Positions 48,401 through 58,630 of a stretch of DNA of 64,000 bases are shown here, piece by piece. Below the pieces are notes generated by a model that saw nothing but the letters and a program-made list of their open reading frames with translations, made no database searches and was not told the origin of the DNA. Positions within the stretch are counted from its first letter, which is position 1; the number at the start of each line of letters is the position of its first letter. Both the position numbers and the translations under genes were made by a program. Source of the stretch: Sipunculus nudus (Eukaryota; Annelida; Sipuncula; Golfingiida; Sipunculidae); assembly GCA_026874595.1 (NCBI GenBank), contig CM049320.1:45518714-45582713 (forward strand). Reading direction: 5' to 3'.

Positions 48401-49680
48401 TTTATTTTTGTCTTCTGGTTTTACATGAAGTTTACGGTTGGTTGATGGAAGATGGGTATTCATTAGCGGTTCTTTATGGACTCAATTAGCGGTTAGTTGG
48501 AACTCAAAGGTATAATTGTTATTAGTCATTCACTATTCAGCGGTTTCAACACAGTCTGACCCGTGAAATAAAAAAAAAACACACACACACAATTTGAAGA
48601 GGAATCTTCAATCAGCACGATAGTTTTTAACACTGCGGTTTCAACATGCAGACACACACGAGAAATTAAATATACACATAAAATTTGGAGAGAAATCATT
48701 TTCAGGATAGTTTTATTGTCTACACCAACCGCGGCACTTAATTTGTTCCAAAATAGGTCACCCGCCACCGATCGTACTTGCGCCAGAGCGGATGATACGT
48801 ACTAACTGAATACTACGCACAGGTAGTATTTTCATGTTAACAAAATAACAACCAACCTAATTTTTTATTCTATAAAGTTATTTTTCTCATAAAATTGTTG
48901 TCTATTTATAATGTCTTTTATTCGGAATGTGGTCCTGTCAGAAGTCAAATATAATCCAAATATGTAACTATTTATTCTTTCCTTAATACATTAAGTGCGT
49001 GTAAGAGATCAATATAAATGATTCATCATCCAGAAACCTTAGATCGACATTTTTCGTCCGTTAATTAAAGGTTCATCCTTTGATTTGTACGAGTGGCTGC
49101 GTCGGGTGAATGGTTTCTCGTGACCGCATTTATACTGCAGCTTCGCTGGTCTCTGGTGAGCAATTCGTTCATGTTTGAGCAAACTTAATATGTTCTCACG
49201 ACATGATATACATACTTATAATAGTGAAAATTATAACAGAAATATGGAAAATAATGTAAGATGTTACACGTTAAACCTGTAATTATCAGTCATTTAAACC
49301 TCTGGTTAGACCAATAAATTGGAAAACGCTGATGGGATAACCATACCCGGAGTTTATCACTATTGAGGGATGGTCGTACTTTAAGCCAAAATAATGCTCT
49401 AATTAACAATAAAATTACTAAATATTTTGTCAAACTTCAGTTAAGGAACACAAAGATATAAGTGCATGAGGGTAATATAGTAATAATGGATAACACAGAT
49501 ATACTAGGCATTAACGTGTGCTGATTTGACGTTTGTTGCATCGATCACAGAGCTTAATGATTTCCCAAAGTGACCCAAGAGAGGATTTACTAACGAAAGT
49601 ATAATTAACTATTATTACTTAGTCTTTTTGTTTTAGTACGTGTAAGTTTAGACAGTCAGACAAGTGATACATGTACTCTT
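48401..49680. other. Unassigned interval
   Basis: AT-rich with a short CA run (48,577-48,590). A 80-codon minus frame at 48,526-48,768 is not recognised. No repeat family of the window enters here. Confidence 0.35.
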
Positions 49681-49809
49681 ATTTTAACAATACGTCCTAT
49701 CGGGAAACGCTTCAGTGGGTACGTCCCGGCGGCCTACGTCTGAAAAATCTGCGTCTCACCGGCCTGTAGCCTTCCAGACAACACACCTTTGCCAGCTCCA
49801 GACATGGGG

Positions 49810-49950
49810 TAATAGTAATAAGTAATATTAATAGTAATAGACTATTACAGCTTTTTCCATGTAATAGTAATAGTAATAGACTCAAAAATTTTAGCTGTAA
49901 TAGTAATAGTAATAGAAACAGAAGGCAAAGTAATAGAGTAATACATATTA
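49810..49950 (+). repeat. Subterminal TAATAG array, left end
   Basis: Hexamer TAATAG repeated with interruptions. The same hexamer, on the same strand, is arrayed at the right end (51,725-51,870). Confidence 0.85.
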
Positions 49951-51724
49951 CTTTCTATTACTTCCTGTGAGCCCCTTGATCATGAAGCATACCAGCAAAT
50001 AATGCTGAACACACTCAATTCTTGTCCAGCAATTGCCCAGGAAGTGCCTATTGTTGAGGCAAGCATGGGCCAGCTGCCACACTGCTGGTGACCACTGGTG
50101 CTAATTACATAAGAGTACTGGACAGAGCAGGTCACAGCCAAATAGGTAACCTGGCACAATCTGACCTTTGATTAGTAAACCATGGATAAACAGAGGAATG
50201 TTTGATGTTATGAGACAGATAAATTGTGTATTATTATATTGACATGTAAATCTTATCTCACATCCATCAATCCATATGCATATTCTGAAATGTACCTAGA
50301 TTTATTTTCACAAGCCAGTTTGCATTTTAATCATACAGATTGCAATAACACACATTTAAGAAAAATAGAATATGGAACCAGATGTAATTGCAGTGCAGAC
50401 CCAAAATGTTCATGATAAGCTTATGGTGTTTTCACTACCCATAACGTATGGAAGCCTACAATGCTATATAAACTCATACCAGTACTACAATCACTTTGAT
50501 AAAGTCATACTGCAGGCACATGTATTATCTATTTAATTTATATAAATATTCTTTTAAAATAATTCTTTTAATACTTGTCTGTTATTTCATAGTACCAATT
50601 TTGCAGACCTTCATTCAGTATCTCAAATTATGTTATTTTATATTTTGAAAATTAAATGAACAATTTTTTTAAGATATTAATTTATTTGATTATATAATAT
50701 GAGAATATAAGTAACTGTTAATATTTTACTAATTAATATCTGAAATTTTTATATCAAATGATTAGATCCTGTTATGTACAAAATTTAAAGTATAAGATTG
50801 TTGAATACCAAATTAATTGTGAAAATGATATAAATAATATTTTATTTGTTTTGTAAAATTGATATAAGTTTAAATAACTCTCCATATTCCTAAATTATCT
50901 ATGCTGGTTTTGCTGCAATGAAGAAGGGCATGCCTGAAGAATAAAAGCCATGCAAGCTTCCATTATTGTAAAGTTTACCACCTCTCTGTTCACTCTCAAG
51001 ATGTACTATGTGATAAAATAAAACATGGCATCATATCCAAATGAACATATATACAGTTAAGAAGATGGGGTACTTTTGTCTCCAGTTTAGAATCTGTCCA
51101 GAATCTTGATGTAAACAGTAGAAACAGGACACAGCCCTACCTAAATTCCTCTCCTGATACATACATAAAGGACTAAATTGTCAGCGTTGATACTAAATAT
51201 TAATATTACATAATCATGAATAATTCCTTTGGAGACCATTTTTAGTTACACTGAAAACTTTATTTATTATGCGAAAGAAGATTAAATCTTAACAGAAGTA
51301 TGTACTATAAAATAAATTTATGTAAAATATATATGAAAATAATAAAAAATGTACAAGTATGCATATAATTATAAATCAATATTTTACATATGCCAGGGTC
51401 TTTACAATGGGTTGCTTTTAAATTACATGTACATTCAAGGGTTCATACAATTATCTTATAATTTCGACTTGAAACGCCCCAATAATCATTGAGGTTTCAA
51501 AATATATATATATATATATAAAAACAGAATTAAAGAAGCTGAAATAATTAAGATCTCCAGTATCATTAGGCTTATTGTTAATGACAGACACAGTATAAGA
51601 AAATTGTGTAGGTAACTGGATGATGTAGGTGCTTCTAATATTAATATATAATATAAAAATGTGATTGCAGTGCTAGTTTATAGCACTCATGGCTGCACTA
51701 AGTCTAGAATCCTCCCATCAGTTT

Positions 51725-51870
51725 ATGTAATAGTAATACTAATAGTAATAGATACCCCAGTAACTGTAATAGTAATAGTAATAGAAGATAAAATGTGGTA
51801 ATAGTAATAGTAATATCAGAAATTGAAAGTAATAGTAATAGTAATAGTAATAGAACAACTGTAATAGACC
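51725..51870 (+). repeat. Subterminal TAATAG array, right end
   Basis: TAATAG hexamers in direct orientation with those of the left end; candidate transposase-binding sites. Confidence 0.85.
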
Positions 51871-52128
51871 CCATGTCTGGCCAGCTCACAGCATACCAAC
51901 TCACTCCATACTAACTCACAACCGGGATTAGTCACACTCCAGTGGTTCCAACTCACACCTGAGCCATACCAACTCACACCAAAGTTCATACTGACTCACA
52001 TCAGTACAAACTATAACTATTTACTTGTATATTTTCCTTAGCAAATACTCTTTACATGCACCATTTTTCCTGGGTGTTAAAAAAATTGTGTTTCTATCTA
52101 AGTATAATATTAATATGAAATATGTTTG

Positions 52129-52129
<1 letters not shown>

Positions 52130-52163
<34 letters not shown>

Positions 52164-52400
52164 TGCCTTTTTCTTTTCCTCTCTCTCCATCAAATCACCT
52201 TTTCTTTCACTCTTCTAATTCTCTCTCTCTCTTTGTCTCTCATATTCAGTTTTTTCTTTTTCTCTTTCTCTCACCATCCAATCATCTTTCCTTTCACTCA
52301 TCTAATTCTCTCACTCTTCCTCTCTCTTATCACTCTTTCTAACTTTCTCTCTCTCTCTAAACTCGAACTCTCTCTATCTCTCTTTGAACTCTCTCTCTGA
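52130..52400 (+). repeat. (CT)n-rich microsatellite
   Basis: Pure CT run at 52,132-52,159 followed by interrupted CT/CTTT blocks to about 52,400. Ser/Leu/Phe-rich frames here are low-complexity artefacts. Confidence 0.93.
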
Positions 52401-52740
52401 ACCCAAACTAGTTATCAGATTTGTACAGAAACCTTCATGCATGGACCATATTTCTTTCTTGCTGTACAGAGTTCTATTTATATAGTTGGGACATTTGTTC
52501 ATTCCAATAGTTGTGATTTTGTACTTTGTGTTACATCATTTTATTTTTTGACTTGTAAATGTATTGCATTCAATAAAATTTTATGACTTACCACCATTCC
52601 TGTTAATAACACAAAATTGTTAATTAAGTGGTGTGAGCTGGCATACATGGAGTGAGTTGGTACCACTAGAGTGCACTGGAGTATGACTTGCCCCGGGTGT
52701 GATTTAGTATGGAATAAGTTGGTTTGGTGAGTTGACTGGC

Positions 52741-53767
52741 TTCTGTGACAAGATAATATGCTAGACAAGTCTGGTATTCAAGGTTATTATCATAAATATG
52801 GCGTTATATGAAGATGTTATTTAGCCACCTAAATGTCATATATACCATTTGGTCTTTCCATCGCAGTAAATTATCCAGTCTGAACAGTTCAGGGAGCGAG
52901 TATAGAATCCGGTCTGCATGGACAAGATTATGTGTGTATACGGACATAATGATGTTTAGGATTCATGACCCATGTAATGGAGAAGGAGGCATGTGGATGT
53001 CATATCATCAGGCATGCCATGGCTTACGCTAGCCCATAAGAATGAACTCCTCAATTGCTTTTTTTCAGTGACTGACGCAATGTGGAGTCCATAGATTGCA
53101 CCTGCAGTTAACTGTCATTATAACACTCCATACACAACTGTGAGATTTAACATATATCCACTTATTAATGTTCAGTACATCTACGTGTATTGTATATTTG
53201 ACCACTATAAAACATTACTGTTCTGTTCTCAGCCCTATTTTGCACCAAGGAAGTTAAATTATGAACATAATAGTACACAGGCAAAAAGCCTTATACAGGA
53301 ATGCCACCAAATGCAAGTTGTCTACCGGGGCTGTTAATGCTTCAATTCTCTCTGGACAAATGATATCAGTTGTTGATGTTACGGGTGCTTCATGCTTCCA
53401 GAATGGTTAATTTTTATTACAGGCCTTTCGACATACAACATTATGTGAACATTGGTTTGTTAAAACCATAGGAAATATTTTTATTCAATTTCCTTTCTAA
53501 GAGAAACAGATCGTATCGTGCTATAACCCTAGTTAGCCCTTTGGTGGGCCGGCGACGCAACAGAAATCTGAAACCTGATGCGTCACCGTCAGCGGCTAGG
53601 CTTATGTTGACTACTACCAGTATGAGACGGGCCACTCAGTTTAGACCCATCTTGGAAGTGAAGACCGGATTCTATACTCGGGCCCGGTTCAAAATGTTTG
53701 GGTTTTTCCTTTCATTATGCGCGACCCTGTTTGGGGGTCGCGCTGCAGATACTTTCCCTTATGTATA
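52741..53767. other. Low-repeat spacer with a GC-rich hairpin
   Basis: No element or gene recognised. Overlapping short frames (53,541-53,768 + and 53,441-53,635 -) lie in GC-richer sequence but lack a known domain. A perfect hairpin GCGCGACCC / GGGTCGCGC sits at 53,719-53,743. Confidence 0.35.
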
Positions 53768-54347
53768 GTCCGTCCCAGTACCAGTGTCCGCATGTTTTTC
53801 CGGAATAATTTTTTATACAAGTAAAGCAGTGTAAACCTTTCTTGTCCAAAGGTTGCAGGAGCTATTCCGCCGACTACCTGCATAAAAAGTAATACCTTAC
53901 CTTGCCTTGATTTTATATGAGACAAATAATCCAAAATATGACAAAACAAGCTACAGCGTTTACAACTTATTCCTTGCCTGAGAACTGATAATAAACAAGC
54001 CAATCAAACTTATGACATCAGTCAATTGATGGTGACGTGCGACCGATCACTGTGACGTCTTTGTGACGTCACTGTTGTCTAACAAACACCAAACACAGTC
54101 ACAGACAGAAAGTGTAACATGGAGGAATGTACTGTCTAGCAGTGACAGGAAGACGCCATTCACGGTATTTCAGCAAAAATAACGCAAAAGAGTCGCAAAG
54201 TAATTACGTTTTTCATGATATATAACAACTTTACACAAAATCGGCGGAATATCTGTATATCTGCTTCAGGCCAAAGGGCATTTTTAAAGAATATTTTAAA
54301 AATAATTATCGCGAAAAAAACATGCGGACACGGGTACTGGGACGGAC
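53768..54347. mobile_element. TA-flanked inverted-repeat element (MITE 1)
   Basis: GTCCGTCCCAGTACC at 53,768 pairs with its complement ending at 54,347. Similarity continues through GTGTCCGCATGTTTTT, and a shared TATTCCGCCGA lies further in each arm, so the inverted repeat is at least ~45 bp and probably over 100 bp. TA flanks both ends (53,766-53,767 and 54,348-54,349), as in Tc1/mariner-type insertions. The centre is unique and includes TGACGTCA-like sites at about 54,053-54,071. No transposase. Confidence 0.65.
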
Positions 54348-54349
54348 TA

Positions 54350-55857
54350 GAGTAAGGGGGGGTATTATCGGACACTTTTGGCTTCGTCTGCTTACCGTCA
54401 CATGACTAATCAAAACAACGCCGGCTTCCAGGTATCATTTCAAACCTCACGAACAGAAGATTTTTTTAAGACTAAACATGTCAAGGTCAAGCGCCCTCTA
54501 GTACAAAAAATTTGCAAGAGACGCCGCGGAGGTTCACCTGGGTAATATCGGACACCACCCAGGTAATATCGGACACCGGGCTAAACGGCGATACCTTGTG
54601 CAGGGGTTGACCGTTATATCATGGAAAACTGACGTTGACAGCTGGCACAGACGCAATAACAAGCACAAAACGTATGGTTTTATGGGAAAACATTGTCAAA
54701 TCTTTCATTTGATCAGTTTTTCTACCAATGGTAACCCGTGGATGAGCCGTGTTTGTGGGTTTCTTCTATGGACCTTGGTGCGAGATCGTGACTGGCAAAG
54801 TGCCAGACGATTCGTCGCAGAAAGGCTGTTCTCGAGGATAGCGGAAATTTGCAAACTGAAATGTTTTAAGCTGTCATTTTGTATAAAATATCAATAATTA
54901 CTAACACCCTAGATTAAATGCCGATATAATATGTGTATTTTCCCAGTATATAATCAATAATACCTTTATTTCTGGTAATTCTAAAATACATGCACTGAAG
55001 ACTTCTGTTATGGTAAGGGTAAGATGCATGGAAATGCAAGAACTTATAGTTTTATACTATATGAATATAAAGTGATCATCTAAATGCAAAAAGGCAAATT
55101 AACATTATTATATGCTAAAATAATAATATATAAGTATAACATTTTAATATTTGCAATTTTTTTCATTAAACTGTTCAGTTATAAAAGGTGCATTCAAGCA
55201 ACTTTAAATGCAGATATATATAGCAAATATGTGACATTATGACCCCGTGTACTATGAAATTATATACAGTAGTTCTGCTATAAAAATAACTCCAAATATC
55301 ATAACAATTAATCATATTTGCTTTAGAGGCAATGTGTCGCTGTTTATCCTTCAAAGAGCCCCTTAAAATGATTGCCAGTTTTCATGGTGCCGAGTGTCCG
55401 ATATAACCCAGGTTCCTTTTTGGCCACCCGGGTAATATCGGACACTTAACAAATTACAGTACATTTTAAAATATCTTTGTTTTTAGTCAAGCAAAATGCT
55501 ATGTATGAAAAATAAACAGTCTGACGGTGATATAAACTGGTCAACAGGTCATGACATCACGTCTGACTGTCAAAACTTGACCTAGTTTTGGGGTCACGCC
55601 GATCACGTGTGTCGTGCCTGAACTTTCCAGGACGGCTGAAACCGGTCATTGGTTCCATGGAAGCCGTGTTAAACCAATAAAAAATGACCTTTTATTTAAT
55701 TTTTGGCAGTATTTAACGGAAGTTGTAAACAAAACAAATCATAAACTTTCATTTGTCGCATGCTGTCGGTCGGGATTACCAAAAATGACCATTTCTTGAG
55801 GATTTATAGGCAAGTGTCCGATATTACCCGGGTGTCCGATATTTGCCGGGTTTACTC
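54350..55857. mobile_element. TA-flanked inverted-repeat element with TATCGGACAC arrays (MITE 2)
   Basis: GAGTAA at 54,350 and TTTACTC ending at 55,857 are inverted, with TA on both outer sides (54,348-54,349 and 55,858-55,859). TATCGGACAC occurs near the left end and again at about 54,546-54,581. Its complement GTGTCCGATAT occurs at about 55,395 and twice in 55,814-55,845; a plus-strand copy also lies at 55,436-55,445. Interior frames of 99 codons (54,598-54,897, +) and 61 codons (55,614-55,799, +) are not recognised. Confidence 0.6.
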
Positions 55858-55937
55858 TATAGCGTGCATGACTGAGTCAGGGCCCGTCTCAGTCATGGTA
55901 CATGACAACCATTTGTCATGATTTTATTAAACTTTAC

Positions 55938-56018
55938 CTTTGACGCTGCTAATTTGACCGAGTTATCAGCTGCCCCTTCTTGTTGGTCGACAGCTCTAGA
56001 CCAGGGGTCATCAGACAT
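55938..56018 (-). CDS. Candidate first coding exon, unknown protein
   Basis: On the minus strand an ATG at 56,018 opens a 27-codon stretch with balanced, non-repetitive composition. It begins Met-Ser-Asp-Asp-Pro-Trp-Ser-Arg and ends Ala-Ala-Ser-Lys, at a good splice donor (AAG|GTAAAG, donor GT at 55,937-55,936). The exon would end in phase 0. An in-frame upstream Met at 56,075 would add 19 residues. Downstream exons were not identified; MITE 1 and MITE 2 would lie in the following intron. I do not recognise the protein. It faces a plus-strand candidate exon about 100 bp away, which suggests a shared divergent promoter. This is inference from sequence character only. Confidence 0.3.
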
Positions 56019-56121
56019 TTTTGCAGTAATGACTACTGTGTAGCCCACTTTACGTTCACCAACAAAACTCTGCACGCTGAAATAACCGGTGAAACTTAGG
56101 GATTATCGCCTTAAAATCAGC

Positions 56122-56681
56122 ATGTCGGAAGTCAGATACCGGCTTCCTCGAGAGGGTAAATTCGGGGACTGCCTAAAACGCGTGCGACCTGATTTTGCGG
56201 ACCACATCGTCTGGCCAGAAAAAAAGTGGGGTGTTTTGTTGCCCGACACGTACGCAAGGTGTTTTGTTGATGTGATTGATGGAACTTAATATAATTTATG
56301 CTGGGAATAACATCATATATATTTTCTCACTGTTCATAGTAATATTACATCTGAACAACACCAACATAATTGAACATATGGAGGAAAGATCGTCAAACAT
56401 GTTAAAATTATGTCTGAAAATGACTGAATCTGGAAACAATGATCTGGTAAGTATACCCGATGCAAAAAGCTTTTGTAAAACATGCTACATATTATTTTTA
56501 TTTATTTATTATGACCCCTTGTGTCATTTGTGACTTCATCGTCATGTGTTCAATACTTGTAGAGAAAAAAGATGTAAATGCTAAAAGACAAGCAACACCA
56601 TTTTGAAAAGCGGCTATAAGTTTTTAGTCCAATGCAATTGATTAATTGATATTTCTACTAGAAGCCTACCTATTTAGACAG

Positions 56682-56743
<62 letters not shown>

Positions 56744-57751
56744 TATTGTAATAGTTTTACTTCAGTCAAGTGCAAAGGATTGGTACCAGTGTACATGATT
56801 ACTTTTTACTTGGGTGCCATTAATTCTGGATTGTTGATCTACTAACTTGAAGGAACAGGAGGATATTCAAAATCTTGCCATTAATCTTTATAAAATTATT
56901 TTACATTATACCTACTCGCTAACTAAATAAACATTCTTTGATATATCGATATCAAAGGTATACAAGGCATCAATTGGTCTGTCAAAACATAAACTGGAAC
57001 AACAAGAATGCAATAATACAGCTACTATGACTTACTCAATCAGTCAGTTTGCTCATGCAGTCAATCAAAACGTCAAAGAATCTAATCATTGTTGTTGTCT
57101 CTATATCTAAAAGAAGATTACATGTTGGTAAAGTTACTTATGAATAACTGAACTGTAACATATTTAATCACCTAAAATATTGCGAAATTTGCGAACAATA
57201 AATTATATAATATTACCTAAAACTTGGATAGTGGTAATTAAGTTTCTACACTTGTACACATTTTTAGATTTTGTTGTCATTTTAGGCAAACTAACTGAAG
57301 CACCTGTGTGTATTTAAGAATATGCCCCCCCCCTCAACCCCACCCCAACCTCAAATAATAAATAAAATATTCCATATGGATTCTGAAAAGATATCAAAAC
57401 TTATCATTGTTGAACCATAGTTATATTTGATATCTTTTTATGACAAACATATAAAATTGAATTATTTTACTCATCGATGATCGATGATCGATGATCGATG
57501 ATCATTTTCAAGCAAGCTCTATCTACATGATTATATGGCGATACATTGTTACCTGTATTCCAGTCTTCATCAATTTCTGTTTCATTACATTTCAGGAGCA
57601 GATAACTGTAATAGTGATATTACCAACAAGCCAGGTTCCAACCTTGGAATTTGGTCATGGTCAATGTTTTGCAGTATTTGCATGGTCAAGTTATGCAGAT
57701 ATTTTATTTCAGTATTCTTGGTCGTTACATTGTGTTAACAATTTGCTTTAG
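56122..57751 (+). CDS. Candidate three-exon gene, unknown protein
   Basis: A plus-strand ATG at 56,122 starts a GC-rich frame (Met-Ser-Glu-Val-Arg-Tyr-Arg). A phase-consistent model is exon 1 56,122-56,155 (donor G|GTAAAT), exon 2 56,340-56,446 (acceptor ttctcactgttcatag, donor CTG|GTAAGTAT) and exon 3 57,596-57,751 (acceptor ttctgtttcattacatttcag, ending in TAG). It totals about 98 codons. The exon 2 donor and exon 3 acceptor are strong and keep the frame. The alternative is that exon 1 runs on unspliced to a stop at 56,287-56,289 (56 codons). No domain is recognised. The product could be a small lineage-specific protein or the transcript could be non-coding. An (AT)n tract lies in the second intron. 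Confidence 0.25.
56684..56739. repeat. (AT)n microsatellite
   Basis: Uninterrupted AT dinucleotide run of about 56 bp. Confidence 0.97.
57473..57503 (+). repeat. Short (ATCGATG)n tandem repeat
   Basis: Four units of ATCGATG with a final partial unit. Confidence 0.9.
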
Positions 57752-58553
57752 GATACTGGTGTTTACAAGTCAAATTTTATATTCAATGTCATATATGAAT
57801 ATTCATGATTGGCTAGATTTTTTTAGTGGGACTAGTATTTACATATATGTACAGGTCTTCTGTTTTGATTTTAAATATTACTAATAGGACTGGAGCATCA
57901 TTTTTTTATGCTTTTTGAATGCACTGAATATGTGACGTGGCATATTTTGAGTAATCTAAAAGAAATTGGGTTACATGACGAACACCGTCTGCAAAATAGG
58001 CCGCACGCTTTTTAGGCACTTGTTTAGGTACGCGATACTGCGTGCATGCATGCATGCACGCGTTTTAGGCAGTTCCTTTATTTCGCTGATCAGTGGTCTA
58101 CAGCATAAAACATCAATCAGCGCGCTGATCAGCGAATTTATTTTATGATTTTACAATTCTCGCGCGTATTGAGGATGCAATATTGTAGCTGCTTATTTTT
58201 TCTGGGAGGAAATTGGGCTTGGGCAACATACACTGGCACAATTTAAAGAGATAAAATAACACTTGTTTTACTGGAATAAAATGTAGAGCCTAAACCTTCA
58301 AATTTTCAGGACTGCATATTATTATCTAAACTTATAAATGAAACAGAAAGATACTTACCAGGTTAGATAAAAGGACTGCTCTTTGGTAATCGGTGGCTTT
58401 TCACCTGGGTAGCCGACACTGTCGTAAAACTAACCCCAAGATGAAAAAAAAAGCCATACCCTGGCAAATTAGTAAATGTTCACCAATGTATGTGTGAAAA
58501 AAATAAGCTGAATACAAGGCCCCTACATAAGAAAAGCCATGAACGCTGATCTC
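57752..58553. other. Spacer with palindromes
   Basis: Contains a perfect 22-bp palindrome with a repeated GCAT core at 58,040-58,061. A hairpin follows with 12-bp arms TTCGCTGATCAG (58,082-58,093) and CTGATCAGCGAA (58,125-58,136). No coding feature recognised. Confidence 0.5.
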
Positions 58554-58630
58554 GGGGGGGGGGGGGGGGGGGGCAGGGGCGGTCCGGCGGTCCAACCCGG
58601 GCGGCACATTTTTGGGGGGGGGGGGGGCGG
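58554..58630 (+). repeat. Paired G tracts
   Basis: G tracts at about 58,554-58,573 and 58,614-58,627 enclose a GC-rich stretch; possible quadruplex or Z-prone region. Proline-rich minus-strand frames over it (58,401-58,685) are artefacts. Confidence 0.85.

Larger units (their letters stand above)
46826..49786. mobile_element. Possible DNA transposon with GACGYAC-rich ends
   Basis: CCGGTGAGACGCA at 46,842-46,854 has its exact complement at 49,750-49,762. Farther in, CCCGATAAGACGTA (left) pairs with CCCGATAGGACGTA (right, near 49,688-49,701, complement). Both ends are rich in GACGYAC-like units. The interval contains a 78-bp minisatellite and a TTTC tract. No transposase and no clear target duplication were found, so the outer limits are approximate. 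Confidence 0.4.
49799..51879. mobile_element. hAT-type non-autonomous element with 8-bp TSD
   Basis: Termini CAGACATGGGGT (49,799-49,810) and its complement ACCCCATGTCTG (51,868-51,879; the base before CCCC is a). The target duplication GCCAGCTC is perfect at 49,791-49,798 and 51,880-51,887. Subterminal TAATAG arrays occupy about 49,810-49,950 and 51,725-51,870. The ~1.8-kb interior is AT-rich; its longest frame (50,224-50,415, +) has 63 codons and resembles nothing known. CAG...ATGGGG termini plus an 8-bp duplication indicate the hAT superfamily; without a transposase it must be mobilised in trans. Confidence 0.8.
49791..52740. mobile_element. Inverted-repeat element with ACTCAC-type ends, split by a hAT insertion
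   Basis: The left end after 51,880 (GCCAGCTCACAGCATACC...) aligns for ~65 bp with the complement of the right end at 52,620-52,740 (GCCAGTCAACTCACC...). Shared stretches include TTCCATACTAA, TCACA(A/C)CCCGGG-like text and CACTCCAGTG-like text. Both arms are made of ACTCACNCCATAC-like units. The left terminus lies partly at 49,791-49,798, separated from the rest by the hAT element at 49,799-51,879. The interior contains a CT microsatellite. No target duplication or ORF of note. Confidence 0.5.

Noticed and set aside
52025-52400. Leu/Ser-rich frames
   Set aside because: They arise from the CT microsatellite.
53719-53743. GCGCGACCC/GGGTCGCGC hairpin as a transcription terminator or histone-type 3' stem-loop
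   Set aside because: No T run follows, it lacks the histone stem-loop sequence, and there is no adjacent gene.
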